This document shows, piece by piece, positions 12,069 to 27,000 of a DNA stretch of 64,000 nt. Below the pieces are notes generated by a model. It saw only the letters and a program-made list of their open reading frames with translations, was not told the origin of the DNA and made no database searches. The position numbers were made by a program, and so were the translations under genes. The stretch is from assembly GCA_029964075.1 (NCBI GenBank), contig CM057144.1, positions 9,757,281 through 9,821,280 on the forward strand, in the 5' to 3' direction. The stretch is from Patiria pectinifera (taxonomy: Eukaryota > Echinodermata > Asteroidea > Valvatida > Asterinidae). The stretch's first letter is position 1. Each line of letters opens with the position of its first letter.

Positions 12069-15000
12069 TTAGAGGGCCACTTTACGCCCCTCAATACTGA
12101 TGGAGATAGCACGTGGGTTCTTGTTCTTGCTCCGCGATTTGGCGTCTTTGAAGCGTTTCAGATGCTTGTCTAGTTTGGTGGGTTCTTTCTTGCCACTCTG
12201 TAAAGAAAAAAAATGCAGACAAGTTTTTATCCTCCGAAAAGACTTGTCAAGTATATGGAAGAAAATCTACAAGCATATTTGTTTCAGGTTCTGGATGCAG
12301 ACTGGCAGCTTGGTCTCCAAACTTGATACATGGGAATGGTTGATTATATGTATACATGCTAACTCAAGAATTTGATTGGGTATTTAATGTTTGATGTGGG
12401 ATTTAATGACCACTGAAAAATATTTCAAGGTTGTAATGGTGAAAATATGAGTAGGAACTCTCTGATTAGTCAAATGGGCAGGCTATTCATGAACCAAAGA
12501 GACTGCTAGTGAGTGAATGTAGTCACAATCAGAGACCATGGAGCAAATTTGGAGATGTTTTAGATGTTTTCTTTAGCTTGTGTAACAAAAAATGAAAGGC
12601 TAAAAAAAAAATTACGGTTAGTTTCGAATATCCGGTTTCTAAAATCAAAATCGAATAGTTGAATTCCAACCAAATTTCAAAAATTCTGGATTTTAATCCC
12701 ACCTCTACTACATTCCAAATGATTTGTTCATGAATGTTTGAAGAAAATCACAGTTGCTGTGAATTTGGACTTTTTCTATGCATATGGTAGTTAGAGGCCT
12801 AATGGGGTGTGGATTGGACTCTTCAAGGAAGACACACAAGGAAGCCCTTTGGTCAGTAATAATGAGCAGGGTCTCACTCAAATTGGCCCAAGTAGTGGAG
12901 TTGGGTCCTTCTTGTTCTTAGTGTATGTATCCCTTTTTTCCAGTTGGGTGAATGCCATCAAAATGGTGCATCCCGTGTTTGTACAATAATGCGTAGAACA
13001 AGTTTTCAGACAGATAACCATGTTAATAGAGTAAACATACATATCACATCACCCCACGTATCATTTCTAAGGCAAGAATCTTGGCACTACATTTTAGCAC
13101 AGTTTGTAGCAAGTCATGTGTTATATTGTGGTATCGTATTGCCACTATACGGAACAATTTAGTCCTCTCTTACCTTGGAGAATTCTTTCTCTACGTTCCA
13201 CTTTGGTCGTACCACATAGTCCTTGGTAGATGGTAGGGGTACCCTGGCTCTACCAACCCAACCCTTGTCTCCAGGTCTCAAGGCCCTGCAACACAAAGGA
13301 AAACACTGTTAACCCTAAGCGCTGAGATATATTTACCTAAATCTTCCTAAATCTTTACCAAAATCATCCACTTTTCAGAGAGCTGACAGCACATTCTTTA
13401 CACTCAAACTTTAACGATGTACTGTCCATGCTACTTTCTGAATTTCTTCCTAAAAAAAAACAGATCTTTTTTTTTTACATTGCTTTTTTGCTAGCTCTAC
13501 CGTAATTATTCATTTTGTCAGCAGGTTGCAGATGCCAAAAGTAGCACAAGAGTAGCTTTTTGTGAAAATTTAACATACAACACAAAAATTTGTTAGAAGA
13601 AAAAAATGGAATTTGTTGAAGACCACAGACAGTGTATCTTTAACACAGGCCTCACACAATATAAGTATTATCATCAGGGATGTAGCCAAGTCTATCACAA
13701 AGTCCCTGCAAGTCCATCACAAGTCCTCCAGTCCCAATTCAACTCACAAGCTATTCAAAGGAGCTTTGACAAAGGCATTCCTTTGTTACTGTTCATCCAC
13801 TGTTACTTGTGACTGGACTTGTGATTGACTTGTGACAGACTTGACTACATCCCTGAATATTATACATCCAGTGAACTTGTGTGGAGCCAAAATGTGTTCA
13901 AAACCAGTCACAAGGAATATATCGTTATGTCTTAAAGCTATGGTCCATTGTTTGCAGCCATCCAAAAAAGTGTATCCAAAACAGGTGTATTATTGTTGAA
14001 AAACATACTTGGTTGAAAGATAGTAAGTGGACCAAACTGCCTGTGAAATTAATCTTTCTGGCAAGCTATCATTTTGAAGTAATCAACGAAAGAAGGCCTT
14101 TCCAACGGTGCGTCTTAAGACGCACCGTAGGAAAATTTAAATTAGTAGTTCGTTTTGTTATTCGGCGCAGCGCGCACAAAGCATTGGCACGACGCACAGG
14201 CGCGCACGGTTGCTATAATTCATCAATCAGTGCGCGACATCGCGTATAGCTGCAACTCAAAACAATTCAAAACATGATTCAGCAACTTTTGATTTGAAAT
14301 TGAGATCCTAGAATGCTGTTTTTCTCGGAATATACAGCTGAAGCTGAGCTGAAACTTCATCAGGTTAGTTGTTCAGTATCCTTCATTAGATTTTGAACAC
14401 TTCTGTTGCTTCAAATGAACAAAATGCACAAATTACAAATGATGGACTACATCTTTAACAGGCGTCCAGAGCTATGACTGTGTTTATTGTCAACATATGC
14501 CCACACAGTGTTAGCTGTCATTGACTCTGACATTAGCTCTTGACAAGATATGCATTTGCCCTTCTGCCAAGCACACGGACGATTTATTCTGGAGAATTGA
14601 AAACTGAATGTGTATTGTAATGTAAAACTATGGACACTGGACGTTATTTAAATAGAACTTTGCACATGACAAGTACCTACCTTTCTTCCCCTGTGAGTGC
14701 TGTCTCCATGCTATTGGGCTTGTGTGTAACGCCATCTGTCGAACTGTATGTGAGAAAAGGACAAACAGGGGAAATAGGACATTCACTTTTCAATTTTGTT
14801 TGTTCTTGTAGACCACAATAGACCGTTTGCACTGCAGCCATGTTTGAGGCGTGTACTTTTGTTCAACAGGGATACGCATGAGTAGACCTCTTGTGCATTC
14901 ATTGTTAATGAATTGACATATCAAAACACACCTCCAAGATGGCTGCTGAATGCAATCACTCTATTTGAAGCAATGGCTGCGGTGGCAACATATGTGCATG

Positions 15001-18000
15001 CATGTGAAATAGGTCCTTCAAATTGAGGTGCCTTGCAGTTTTAGAAAACTGTGTGCAGGGCCAAAAATGGACCCTGTTTGTCGGAGAGTGCTCCAAGCAT
15101 TGCAAGGACACTCTGAAACTGAGCAGACCAAACAAGATTGTCTGTGTCAACATGTGCAACATTGATCTACCTACCTTAACCGTCTCTTTTTGACTGCTGA
15201 TAGCTGGGCTAGATCTCTCTCCTGGCGCTCCTCCTTGCTCATGGAATGAAAATTGGCCTCAACTCCAAAGATTGGTCGCGACCAATCATCTGTGTTGACA
15301 AAATAATTAACAGGTGGTAACTTTCAGGTGGTAAAATAATCCTGTGTGCATTTTGGTACCGGATATGTGCAAGATCTCTGTGGGTACGGAGCAGCAGTCA
15401 ATCACCGATTGCAGTACCTGCTGCTAGAATTATTAGATTCAAGTTGGCCAGGCAACCAAAGTAAGTTCCATGGTTGAGTGGTGTAGACATCATCCGAGTC
15501 CCACTCAACAAAACTGATTAATTATTTTCTCCTTGTTTATTCTCTGCATTCTATATACTCAGTGTTGCGCTGTCTCACATCACTGAGTAAACAGTGCTAA
15601 TCAAGTTGCGTCGGTGTGGTTCAAACACATATGTAAGTTTAGTAGCTAATCAGAATGACCCTTTTCAACTTAACAGCCAATCATAGATCAGGGTGAATAC
15701 ACTCTGCTTACTGATTAGTCGTCCTGCTAAATCCCTACAGTGTCGCAGTTCCTTGGGATGTCTGTACAGGCACATGACTGCCTTGCCGATGCCGCTGGTT
15801 TTCAACATGTGCTGGTCAATTGGTGGAAACTGTGAAATTAAAAACAAGGTGTGATTTAACAGCGCTGCTGACCAAACAAATTGCAAAAAAAAATGTGCTG
15901 AGAATAAGTGACAAATCTGAAAAATGCTGCGAAGTCCTCCCAAATCTCCTGGAGGATTTGGGAGGATTTGGAACAGTTTAGGAGGATTTGGGAGGATTTG
16001 GAAGGGTTTAGGAGGATTTGGGAGGATTTGGAAGGGTTAAGGTTTATGACAGGAGTCATTTTTTGTGTTTTGAGGCATGAACCCAATTAGGAGAGGGGGA
16101 TATGACTTACCTCCTTGAGTACTCTTAGAAGGCTCTCCCTGACATGAAGGTTGGGTAGACTGTGATCTGGAAGTGGCATGAGCCATTCCTTCATGACTCT
16201 CAAGATGCCACAGTCTAGGAACGCTATCTGCAAGTCTTGCCTGTTTTCAACATCATAGAAACAGAAAATGAGTTCACTATTTTTACCCCAAAGCCATCGT
16301 TACCTCATTAGCCTTCCTGTATCCTTGTAACTCACCCACTAAACACAATTTTAATTGCACATTGTTTGTTAATAAACTTTTGAGTGACATCAAGCCCCAT
16401 GTAACACATTTGTGTCTGGGCTTTTCATTCCTCCCCAAACCTCCTGCAGCCGATTTCAAGAAACTATAGGTAATGGCGTAAATCCACCTGCGCCACAATT
16501 TATTGGGTTAGTTGCAATACATTTCACACTACGCAACATTTCAGTTATGACACGTTTCACAAACGTTTGATCATGCGTAAGTCCGTGACTTGTCCAACAA
16601 CATATGGCATAACTTGCCAAATCATTTTAGGTGGCGTAAGTTGTGGCGCAGCGACTATAAATGAACTATTTTACTAGCAAAATGTGATCATCGTGGAACC
16701 AGTCATTGCACAACTTATCAAGGTCGATACAAGAGATTACAACCCGCGAAGCCACGGCGTGGGTTCGGGGCCCGCTCAAGGGCCCCGAAAATTTTTGGTA
16801 GTATTGTTGGAAAAAATTATTTCACCATTTCTATATTTGTAGTAAAGCAAGGAATCGTTTATATTTCATGTATTTTGTGCCTGGATTATTCTCATTTGCG
16901 CCACAAAAATTATCAAAACTAGCCATCAAAAGTGATTAACACTTGCCTCACCTACTTAAAAATATATTTGAGGTGGGTCATGCCACAATTATGCTTAACG
17001 TACATCATGGCCGTTAGCGCCGGAAACATTCAGTCTGGCCGGCCGTACATAGCGCCGTACACCCGGCCGGCCCGGCGCGGTATCAGTGTGGATTGCTGCA
17101 CTGTGAACGGCCCATCCCGTGTGGCCAAAAATTCTGCCGGACTGCAGAAACACGCTACAATGTTTCTCCACAGGTTCGAGTTTTGCAATCTCGTCATTTC
17201 AATGGAAAATACATACACAGAAAATGAAGATCACGTTCTGTGAATTAATTTTTAGAAATCCTCTTTTTCCATCGATGGTTGTTTTACTACTTTTACGATC
17301 CAACTTCGGCCGATTACGCACGGAAAACGAACCTGTGAGTACTTGCAGTAGTCACTGGTTCCGATCCTTCATCATAGCATTGATTCTGTTAGCACGCGAA
17401 GGGTACCAGTGTACCATGCTGCACTCGTCTGCACACCTGACCAGCGCAACACGTGCATCTCAAGTACCGACACAGGAACTAGACCTACATAACCACAACC
17501 TCGGCCCCGAGCGAAAAATCACATAATCGCACTAATGGCAATCGCATGGTCTTCAACTTCGTTCTCACATTGGGTGTTCAATATGTGCGTGCGGCATACA
17601 TATCGATCAACGAAGTTTATGTCCGTAAGTAAATTTCGGATATTTCGGCTAGCAAAACTCATTATGAATAAATAATTAGCACATTCTACCCCCCTTTTTT
17701 CTCAACGGATTCACACGATTCACGTTGGTGAACTTTTAAGGCCCAAAAAACCGGATTTCCGGATAAAACCGGAGAAATCACATCCCTGTCATTTGCTTTT
17801 GCTGTAATTTTCAGAAATGGATGGAATTGGGGGGTTGGAAATATATAGCAAATATAGTTACACTGACCTTTTGAGGTTTTGGGTTCGAAAATGCTATAAA
17901 AACCAAGAAAAACAATCATTTTCCTGTAGTCTGGTTCCCTGACTCCATATAAGAAGAAACAGAGCAGTTTACATACATTGGGGAATTGTAAGGTCAGGGA

Positions 18001-21000
18001 ACCAGTCTAGCTGGCTCGTACCCGTTCATAGGTTTGTAATCGATTGCAAACAAGTGCGATGGTCAATTGGGGCCAGTATTTGAAAAAAGCCAGTATTTTC
18101 CAACGCTGATCGGCCGATCAGCGTTGGAAATTGATACAAATATACCACTTTTCTTGAAAATGACAGTATACCAGGTGCCATGATTTTACAGGATGCTTTA
18201 CACTGTCATTCACTAACAGTCCAGCAAGGTATTTCAAAATGATTTGGTAGTTTTATTTTTTGATTTCTGCAAATGTTGTATTGTCCCTTTAAGTACCTGA
18301 GAGTTCCTTGTCAAAAATTATTTCATGTCAAAAATATAAGCAACTTGTTGCAAAAGCTAGCCAAGTCTTGTTGGAACTCACTTTCTAAGTTGAGACATCA
18401 CAGAAGGCAACATCATTAACTTCTTGGTGGCTGCTTTCCTCATCTGATTTAATGAACGGTCTTCCTGCCATTGTAGAAGAGAAACTAAATTTACCCAGTG
18501 GTTAAATTACCAATGCCATTATATGCAGGCAAGCAGTTAGCATTTTAAGAGTGTATGTTTTCATGTTATACACCATGAAACATAACCAAGAGCTTAGATT
18601 TGTTTCAACAGTTGTGCATGGTGATGATGGACAAACAACTGAAATATTCCTGGACTTTGAAAAGTTAAATGCGAGGGTGGGGCTGGAGTGGGGGGATGTT
18701 GGACATCACTTGACAACAGCTGGCACTGTTCTTGACACAAACATGGTTACGCATATGTATACATATTATGAAAATGAACATATCTACTCTTTATGTTCAT
18801 TTCCTGTTACATTGAACTCTCTTAGCTGCAATTTGCTTCTTTACTTCCACTTTGCAACACTACTGTTACTTTTTTGCACAGTCATATCAAAAGAAAGACA
18901 CTGTTATCAGTGCAAAAGTCTTGGGGTATGATCCTGTGGCCCATCCCCTCCGTCAACAAATTGGGGGGGGGGATTTCCCCATTCCTGATGAGATTTACCT
19001 ACATGAAGGCACCAAAAATCTCTGGGTTCAAACATGAGCGTCACCATCATCAGTATTAAGTAGGGATGTTAGGGCGTTATAGGGGCTGTTTGGTTCAGAT
19101 TCTTCCAAAAGCACCAAATTCAGGTTCAGATTGCTCGACCCCGAAAATACCTGAAAAGTGGTATTATTTATGATTCTAGCTCATTTAGTTCAATTGACCT
19201 CTGACCCGGTTGGTGGCAATATTGGATTTTGCTAATATGGCGGCCCCGTGGGGCGCCCGACTTGGCGCCCATCAAAAATCGAAATAGTATGGCATGGTCG
19301 ACATCTGTGCCAAATTTGGTGCTTTTGGAAGAATCTGAAACAAAATATCGCTAAGACCCCGACTATATAAAATTGTCAGTAAGCCTCATTTCATTGGATT
19401 CCCTCACAGATTTTAATTTTATTATGTTTGAGCCCCTCCACCATTGACTTACTTTAGAAGCCTCCTCCATCTGTTTAATCATAGCGACGATGATGTCATC
19501 GTTGTCGTTGATGATGTCACCGCCCCGCCGACGTTTCCGATGCATTTTGTTCTCAGCTTTTTTCTTCTCCATCATCAGGTCAAAATCAGACACGAAATCC
19601 CTGTAGATTCAACATTCAGATATTTCTTCATGAGGAAACAAGAAGTTGAGTTTGTTTGTCGAAGTCGATTTTGTTGTCATCCTGTATGCTACGAATTGAA
19701 ACATCTCACGTTGAAATATCTTCTTGACAAATGTTGATCCTAACTCACTTGTGTCTTTTAGTAAGTACTAGATCCACCAAAATCCATCACTGAACCTGCT
19801 TCACATAATGCATTAGGACCAAATCCGCTGAAATCCACCACAAGACCACCACTACTATAGGTGGATTTTGATGGACTTGGTACTCATGGCTTGCCTACAA
19901 AAATCCCTGAACTGGGGAAAAAGATTTGATGGATTTGGGGTGGTTTAGGTTTAAGGAAGTGTACCTGCCTGTAGTGGTGCTTGAATATTTCTGCAATTTC
20001 TGACAAAATCTCAATGAGTATTTCAGCTAAAACCTCCTGAATTCCCCCCAAAATCCACCAGGAACAAAATGGCATATCAAGGCAAATTCTTTTAGGGGTG
20101 TGCATCCAAACCGGGTACCCGAGTACCCAAAAACTGATGTCAGGAACCGGTTCCAGATTATGGGATCGGGTGCCCATAACCAACGTAACAAATTAATTAG
20201 TAACTTCTTAGAAGATGAAAATGAAAGGTTTTGAATGCCATTTGTGGGATTTTTCAAAATGAAAACCAGGCTACAAGGAAAACCAAAACAGATGTCACAT
20301 TTATGTGCATTTTAACGCACGACAGATGACGCTCACGACAGTTGCAATTTACACCGTAAAGCTTTAAAGCTCTTCAGACAACTTCCAGGATTTGCATTTT
20401 AGGGTCAGGTTTCTTAATACGGGTACCTGTGTTTTACTTCAATAGGGAACCTGGTTCCTGTAGTACCCGTAAATGCACACCACTAAATACATTGTGCTTA
20501 AACTTTCAAGGGGCATGAAGCGGTAACTATTAAGATCTGGGAATGTTAGTGTGTGTGCATTCATGAGGAATCAGTGTCTCACTAAGGTAGGTTGCCCAAT
20601 GGAGCACAGGATTCATGATCGAGCCATCATGGCCATGCGTGTTGTACCCATTATTCAATGCTGGGAAGGTATTTTTTTTTTTTTTTTTAGGTTGCCCAAC
20701 CATGGACCTGAGATGTTTTACTTGCAAGCGGCAATTTTTACCTGGTTCTGTGCCCCGTGTTTTTAGGTCATCAGTCCCAAAAGATTGATCATTGCATGTC
20801 TTTTAAAGGAGGTCACTGAGTTTCATTTGCATGAAACTTATTTCGTGTGCATTTATACTTGAACGTCACTAAATCCATTAGTCCATGTACTGCCCAAAAC
20901 CCCTGCCTATTACTCCTTATATTTCCCCAAACAGCCCAAGCACTAGGTTTTTTTAAATCAAATTGGAATAAATACAATGGCAAATGCATTGTAGTTTATG

Positions 21001-24000
21001 TGCTAATTATTGTAAAATTGCAAGTAGAAATTTAAAAGTTATGACTGATTTTTTATTGAGGAAACCACTCACGCTTTGGACTTTTCACCATCTTCAACAC
21101 CTTCGTCCGAATCCGAGTCCTCTGCTGCCAGTGCTTGTTGGCCCTGCTCTGGCTCGGCCTGTTCTCCCTCTGGGAGTTCCTCCCCCTCCATCTCCTCAGG
21201 CACCCCCTCCTGCTCAATGGTATCTTCCATTCCGACATTGGCATCATCATCATCGTCATCTTCGTCACTGGAGACAATAGCTGTGGACCAAAAAACAAGG
21301 GCATTCCCAAATTCTGAGCCCAATTTCATGGTGATGCTGATCAAGGAAAATCTGTACGTATAATCACAATTCTATGTTTGCAGCACCAGCTGAGAAATTT
21401 GCGATAAACGTAAGGGATACGTGCCCAAATGACAGTAAGAAAAGGAAGGTTGGGGGAGACACCTGACATGAAGATGTTATGGCACATTCAGAAATAAGTG
21501 GGGCTTAAATTATTAGCGTGTGAAGCAGTAAGCACGTGCCGTGCGTCCAGTTTACTCGGCTCTCAGAAGTGGTACAAAAGCGCCCTCTCTGTTCATGCAC
21601 GGAACCCACGAGCACAGAATCTTTAAATTATTCTCTCCATGCACTTCAACGAATTCAATTTTTTTTCCAAACAAGTTTAGATGTATGTGTATTTAAGAAA
21701 TAAATATTTCTCTCAATTTTGTCTGCAACCCTCTACACAAAGGCTTTTATTTTGGGTTGCTAATGTACAAAGGAGCCACCTGAAATATAATCGGGCTGCA
21801 AGTAATTCAAACTATGCAAGGTAATTATTCCAGAACTAAATGTGTTGTCCAATTGTTCATTCAAAACGCCTTGAATAACTTTTGAACTGCTAGAAAAACT
21901 GGGGGTCGAACTTGCATTGGGGGCGGCGATTTTAGTTATGGGCCGTATGCCTGCTCACAAGCCACAATTGCTCACTATCCCGTGACATATACCATTAAGC
22001 ACGTAATTGTCTGCAATTCATCACTTCAAACAATAATTAGAGCTTATAAACGGGGCCCTATTTTAAAGTGTACTTGTAATGTCATTTTTGGAAGCAGCCA
22101 ATGCAAAATACTGTTGTTTTAATGGAATTCTGAATATGAGCCATTGTTTGCTATTTCTCTTGGGTGTTGCTGAGGCTTTGTGATTTTGATGCCTTAACCC
22201 TAACGATCCCCAACCAGCCAAACTCCAACATCAGGGTTTGTTGGAATCTGTTAGGATGAGTACTGCACTAGTAAACTGACTGTGGTTTACGTGGGTTTAG
22301 GCATACCACAAGGATTAGGAAGGTTCCTAGTAAATCACCCTAGGGGTTAGGGTTAAAAGAACAGCCAGGTGACAAGACAGATATTACAAATGGGAAAAAA
22401 TCAATTCAGTTAATTCACAGAATGATATATCAAACTAAAACAAAACAGTTGTCCCAGGAATATATAGATAAAATAAACAAAATATTTTTATTGACTTTGA
22501 CCTTACCGTTTTGAGGGTAAATCAAAATGGGGTTTGGTACTGGGATCAGGAGACATATACAACATAAAATCTCCACACAAAAAAAGTTGAAAAAGGATCA
22601 TTCGTTTACCTGCTCGCTTCTTTTTCACTGGCTGTTCCAGTTCTGCTTCTCCAAAACCCTGTACAAAGAAAGGAAAAACTACATTTAGTAACGGGCAGAA
22701 TCCTTCAAGATGGAAGGGTGGATTCACTGAAACAATCTTACCAACCAACTAGTCTACAGAGAAGAATGGTTAACTAGAGGGCGAACTTAGAAAAAAAGAA
22801 TTAGCATGATCAAATGAGGCCAAAAAAAAAATTAAGTCGGTCTCTGGTCAGCGGGAGCGTCGATTTTAATCATGCGCGTCAATCTTTGTTTTTTCCAAAA
22901 TGTTCCGTGGTAGCTCCAACAGCGCCCTCTATTGCCGCACCTCCTCATTTTTTTTTACCAAATAGCACCAAGGAATGGGAAATTGCACCAAGGCAAATGA
23001 TCGAAAGCACCAAGGATAATTATGGAGGACACCAATGTACATGAGGACACCAAAAAAAGCAAAATAGTGCCCCACCTTGTCTGTACAATCCAAGCTTGAA
23101 GAAGAAAAAAAAAGCAAAAAAAAAAGCCGCGTCGCCGCTTCAATTCCGGAACTTTGGTCTGACCAAATATATATATATTTTTTTTGGCCTAAGACCTGTT
23201 ACATGCAAAGTGTTACACTCCTTCACAAAACTTGAAATGTACTAACAGTACAAAATTTGATTTCGCATATCTCGTTTTGTTTGTTTTACAAATATAAACA
23301 AGTCGGTTCTCGAACCGCGCATCTCCCCTGCTTTCGTGATTATCTGTAAAGAGTGACTTTTGACCTTGGTGTGTGACCTTTGACATCATTATCATATGAA
23401 GGTTGCAATGTTGCATCTAATGACCCAAGTTTGGCTCCAATTGGACTTCAACTTTGCAAACGAGACAAATTTTACATTTTCAGCCTATTTTACAACTTGA
23501 CCTCAGATGACCTTTGACATTGGTATGTGACCTTCGACATCATAATCATTACCATATGAAGGTACCTATGTTGCATCTATGATTCAAGTTTAGTTCCAAT
23601 TGGACTTAAACTTTTGAAATGAGACCAATTCCCCGAAACTGTAACCAAACTACCACGGACATACATACTACATACACTGTACGTACAGACATAGTGATTG
23701 CATAGTCTCTTTCCTGAACAACGTCCAGGTTAGACAAAAATGGTTACAAAAATTAATGTCTAACCATAATTTCTTCCACTCTAATCTATATTGGACCAGA
23801 CCCGCAAGGATGAACATCAAACAAATAAGACAAGCAATATACAATCTGGTAAGTCTTTCTTTTTATACCTCAAATTCTTCATCATCTTCTTCGTCACTTG
23901 AGCCAAAAATATCTGCAATGAGTTCTCCCACTCCAGCTCTGCAAAAGAACACAAAACAGGAATAAATCAATACAAATGATTAGCCTTCCTTCTTCAAATT

Positions 24001-27000
24001 TACCTTGTAACTGCACAGGCTTACCAGAAGACAGTCTGGCCATGCAGTTTGTATAGACATGGTAATGCCCTGCACAGAAAGTCAGTTGACCTTCCGAAGC
24101 CATGAGCATGGTACTGTTCATTGGGGGGAAAGCGAAATTAAAAAGGCGTAAATTTGAGGTTTAATAGGGTTTAAGAGGAAACCTTGGGGTTCACCCCTGC
24201 TACAACTTATATAGCCAGTCTGCCTTATACTATGTTGCACACACATACCTATTCATTCGACTTGTAAGGGACGCTCAAAACTTATTAAGTGACACATTTT
24301 TGAAGAAGATATCATTGCATATGACAAGCAACCAGATGTCAAAAATGTTTCACCAACAAAATTATGGTAAAATGTACAAATGCCCCCGTTTTTGTGCTTA
24401 TGAAGTACTGGTGTGCTATACTCACTCCTCTTCATTGCTCTCATCCCCACTGTCCAGGGTTTCGGCATGGGGTTCGGCCGGACTCTGGGGCTGCTGGGCC
24501 TCTCCAGCCCCATCCTCCTCCTCCTCATCAACCCTTTCTGCAAACTCTTCGCCCTCTTCTGCCAACTCTTCACCCATTTCTGCCAACTCTTCGCCCTCTT
24601 CTGCCAACTCTTCGGCCCCTTCTGTCAACTGTTCACCCCCTTCTGCAAACTCTTCGCCCCCTTCTACCAATTCTTCGCCCCTTTCTGACAAGTCTTCGCC
24701 CCTTTCTGCCAAGTCTTCGTCTCTTTCTGCCAAGTCTTCATCCCCTTCTTCCAACTCTTCTCCCCTTTCTGCCGGCTCTTCCACCTCGTTATAGCCCGCT
24801 TCTGTCCCTTCCTGTAGTCCTTCGTCAACACTGCGGTCATACGGTTCTGCATCTATGTCATAAGGCTCTGAAAACAAAGAAAGTTTGCCTTGACACGTTA
24901 TAGTTTTGCTCATCGTTCCTTAAACCCTTTAGTCACTGCAGCGTTCCAAACCGCACTGCCTATTACTCACTTTAGTGCCCAAAACCACCCAAGCACTTCT
25001 ATGTCTGATTGATTCTTCAGTGAATAAACACAATGCAATACAATGTAGTACAGGTGCTAATGGGTTAAAATATCAATTTCTTCCCAGTGCCTTATGGTTT
25101 GTTTATTTGCAGCTATTAGCTTGTACATTTAGATAAGATATAGTTTCACTCATGCTAAATACATGCTGATTTCAAAATGTGTTTTGAGTGTTCTAGTAAA
25201 TGGACACAAATTATAACTGTTGATAACACTGCCAACATGATTGGAACTTACCACCCAATTTTACTGGGTTTTGCACCCCACTGGATGCATGTGTGTTATG
25301 TTTTATTGCTGGACTTTGTGAATACAATTTTTCAACACTCCCTAACAGTTTTTATAATCAGCAAGTGTTGTATCACATGCATGACATGGGTACACATATT
25401 TACGAAAAGATAACTGGATAAATATGGTGAAATTTTCTGTAAGCAAAGCTTAGTGCAGTAAGAGTCAAGAGTCTGATGTAAAGCTTACCATCTTCATCAG
25501 AGGCTGCTTGACGCTCTGGATCAGGGCTTTCTGGTCCCATCATATCTGGGTCTGGTTCATAGGCTTCATGCCTGACAGGACGCTGGTCTTGAGCTGTTTC
25601 ATCCTCTGCGTACCTCATTCCATCTTCTGCAACCTCAGTGTCTGATTGCACCTCCCTGTACTGTTCCTCTTCATGGAAGGCCTCTGTCTCTGAGTCCACA
25701 CCATCCTCTTGGTGCGCCGTGTCCTGGTATTCCTCCTCCTGTGTCTGGTATTGCTCAGTCTGCTGCTCTTCCCTTCCCCTGTCATCGCCGAACTCCTCTG
25801 GTTCAGCATCGCTATCTACATAGTGTCTGGCTGCCTGTCCTGATTCAACATCTTCATTGTAATCCTCATCAGAATCCGCTCGCTGTCTCTCTTCATCCCC
25901 TTCTAGTCCTTCCTCTGAGCCATAGGCCGGTTCTTCTTGGTAGTCCTCAGCAGGTTCATACTCTCCTTCCTCAACCTCCTCTCCTTCTTCCAGCTCCTGG
26001 GGCTCTGCATCGCTCTGTTCGCCATGCTCCCTGTCGCTCTCATCGTTTCTCTCGCCTCCATCTCTGTCTTCGTTTTCATCGTCTGAGCCATGCCTGTAAG
26101 CCAGATTGTCATCGTCACTATGTCTCGCCTCGGTTGGCTCCTCCTCAAACTCATCCTCTGACACTTGCTGGTAATCATTGTCGACTTCGCCTTCCTCAAC
26201 CGCTTCCCCATCCTGCTCTTCCTCTGATCTCCCATCTTGATCATCATTGTCATCGATTCTGTCCTCCATGCCACTTTCTCTGTCCTCATCCTCCTCCTCG
26301 GCCTCATGGTAACCCCCTTCCTCCTCCTCTGGCTCCGCCTCTTGCTCACTGTCTCTTTGTTGTTCTTCCTCATTTTCGTCACTTTGTTGCTCCGCATCTT
26401 CCACTTCTGGTTCACTTTCCACCTCCCCTGCAGAGCTAGCATTTTCCTCATCATCATGACCCCCTTCTCCATCTGATATGTATTCACCTTCCTTCATAAA
26501 AATGAAACAAACTGTCAAGAATAAGGACTTTTATGGCATTATTCGGTGTAGTATAAAAAGGTAGGTGCAAGTGAGTACTAAAATCATCACACGATGAACA
26601 AAAGCGTGATTGAAGTCTTGGACCCACAATGACATCATGCAGCAATGTGTCCCATAACTATGATGGTGCTAGATGGGCAAGGTGCTCATTGGACAATGTG
26701 TTTCTAGGTTTGGATTCAGTTCAAAGTGAAGAAACTATAGAAAAGAAAAGGCTTTGGTGTTCAGCTTACTGGGGGTGCAATAATATTGTCATAATGATAA
26801 TTACAATGCACGAATACCTCAACACGATAACAAAATCATGACACATGGGTATGAAAAGACTATTTCAAGCATCAGAAGTCTGACTTTGTGGACAATTTTT
26901 TTTGGGGGGGGGTTAAATACAAAAAATACCCAAAAGGGAACCTGAGCACACTTCAGCAGCTGTACTGCAATTTCACAGATTTTCAAATATTGAGAAATAA

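Noticed and set aside
17119-17526. 135-residue frame in a GC-rich part of an IWS1 intron
   Set aside because: No recognisable protein features, no matching splice sites, and overlapping frames on both strands.
24364-26439. Plus-strand frames of 164, 179 and 232 residues
   Set aside because: They are antisense shadows of the acidic, purine-biased IWS1 exons 3 and 4, whose minus-strand reading is in phase with neighbouring exons.
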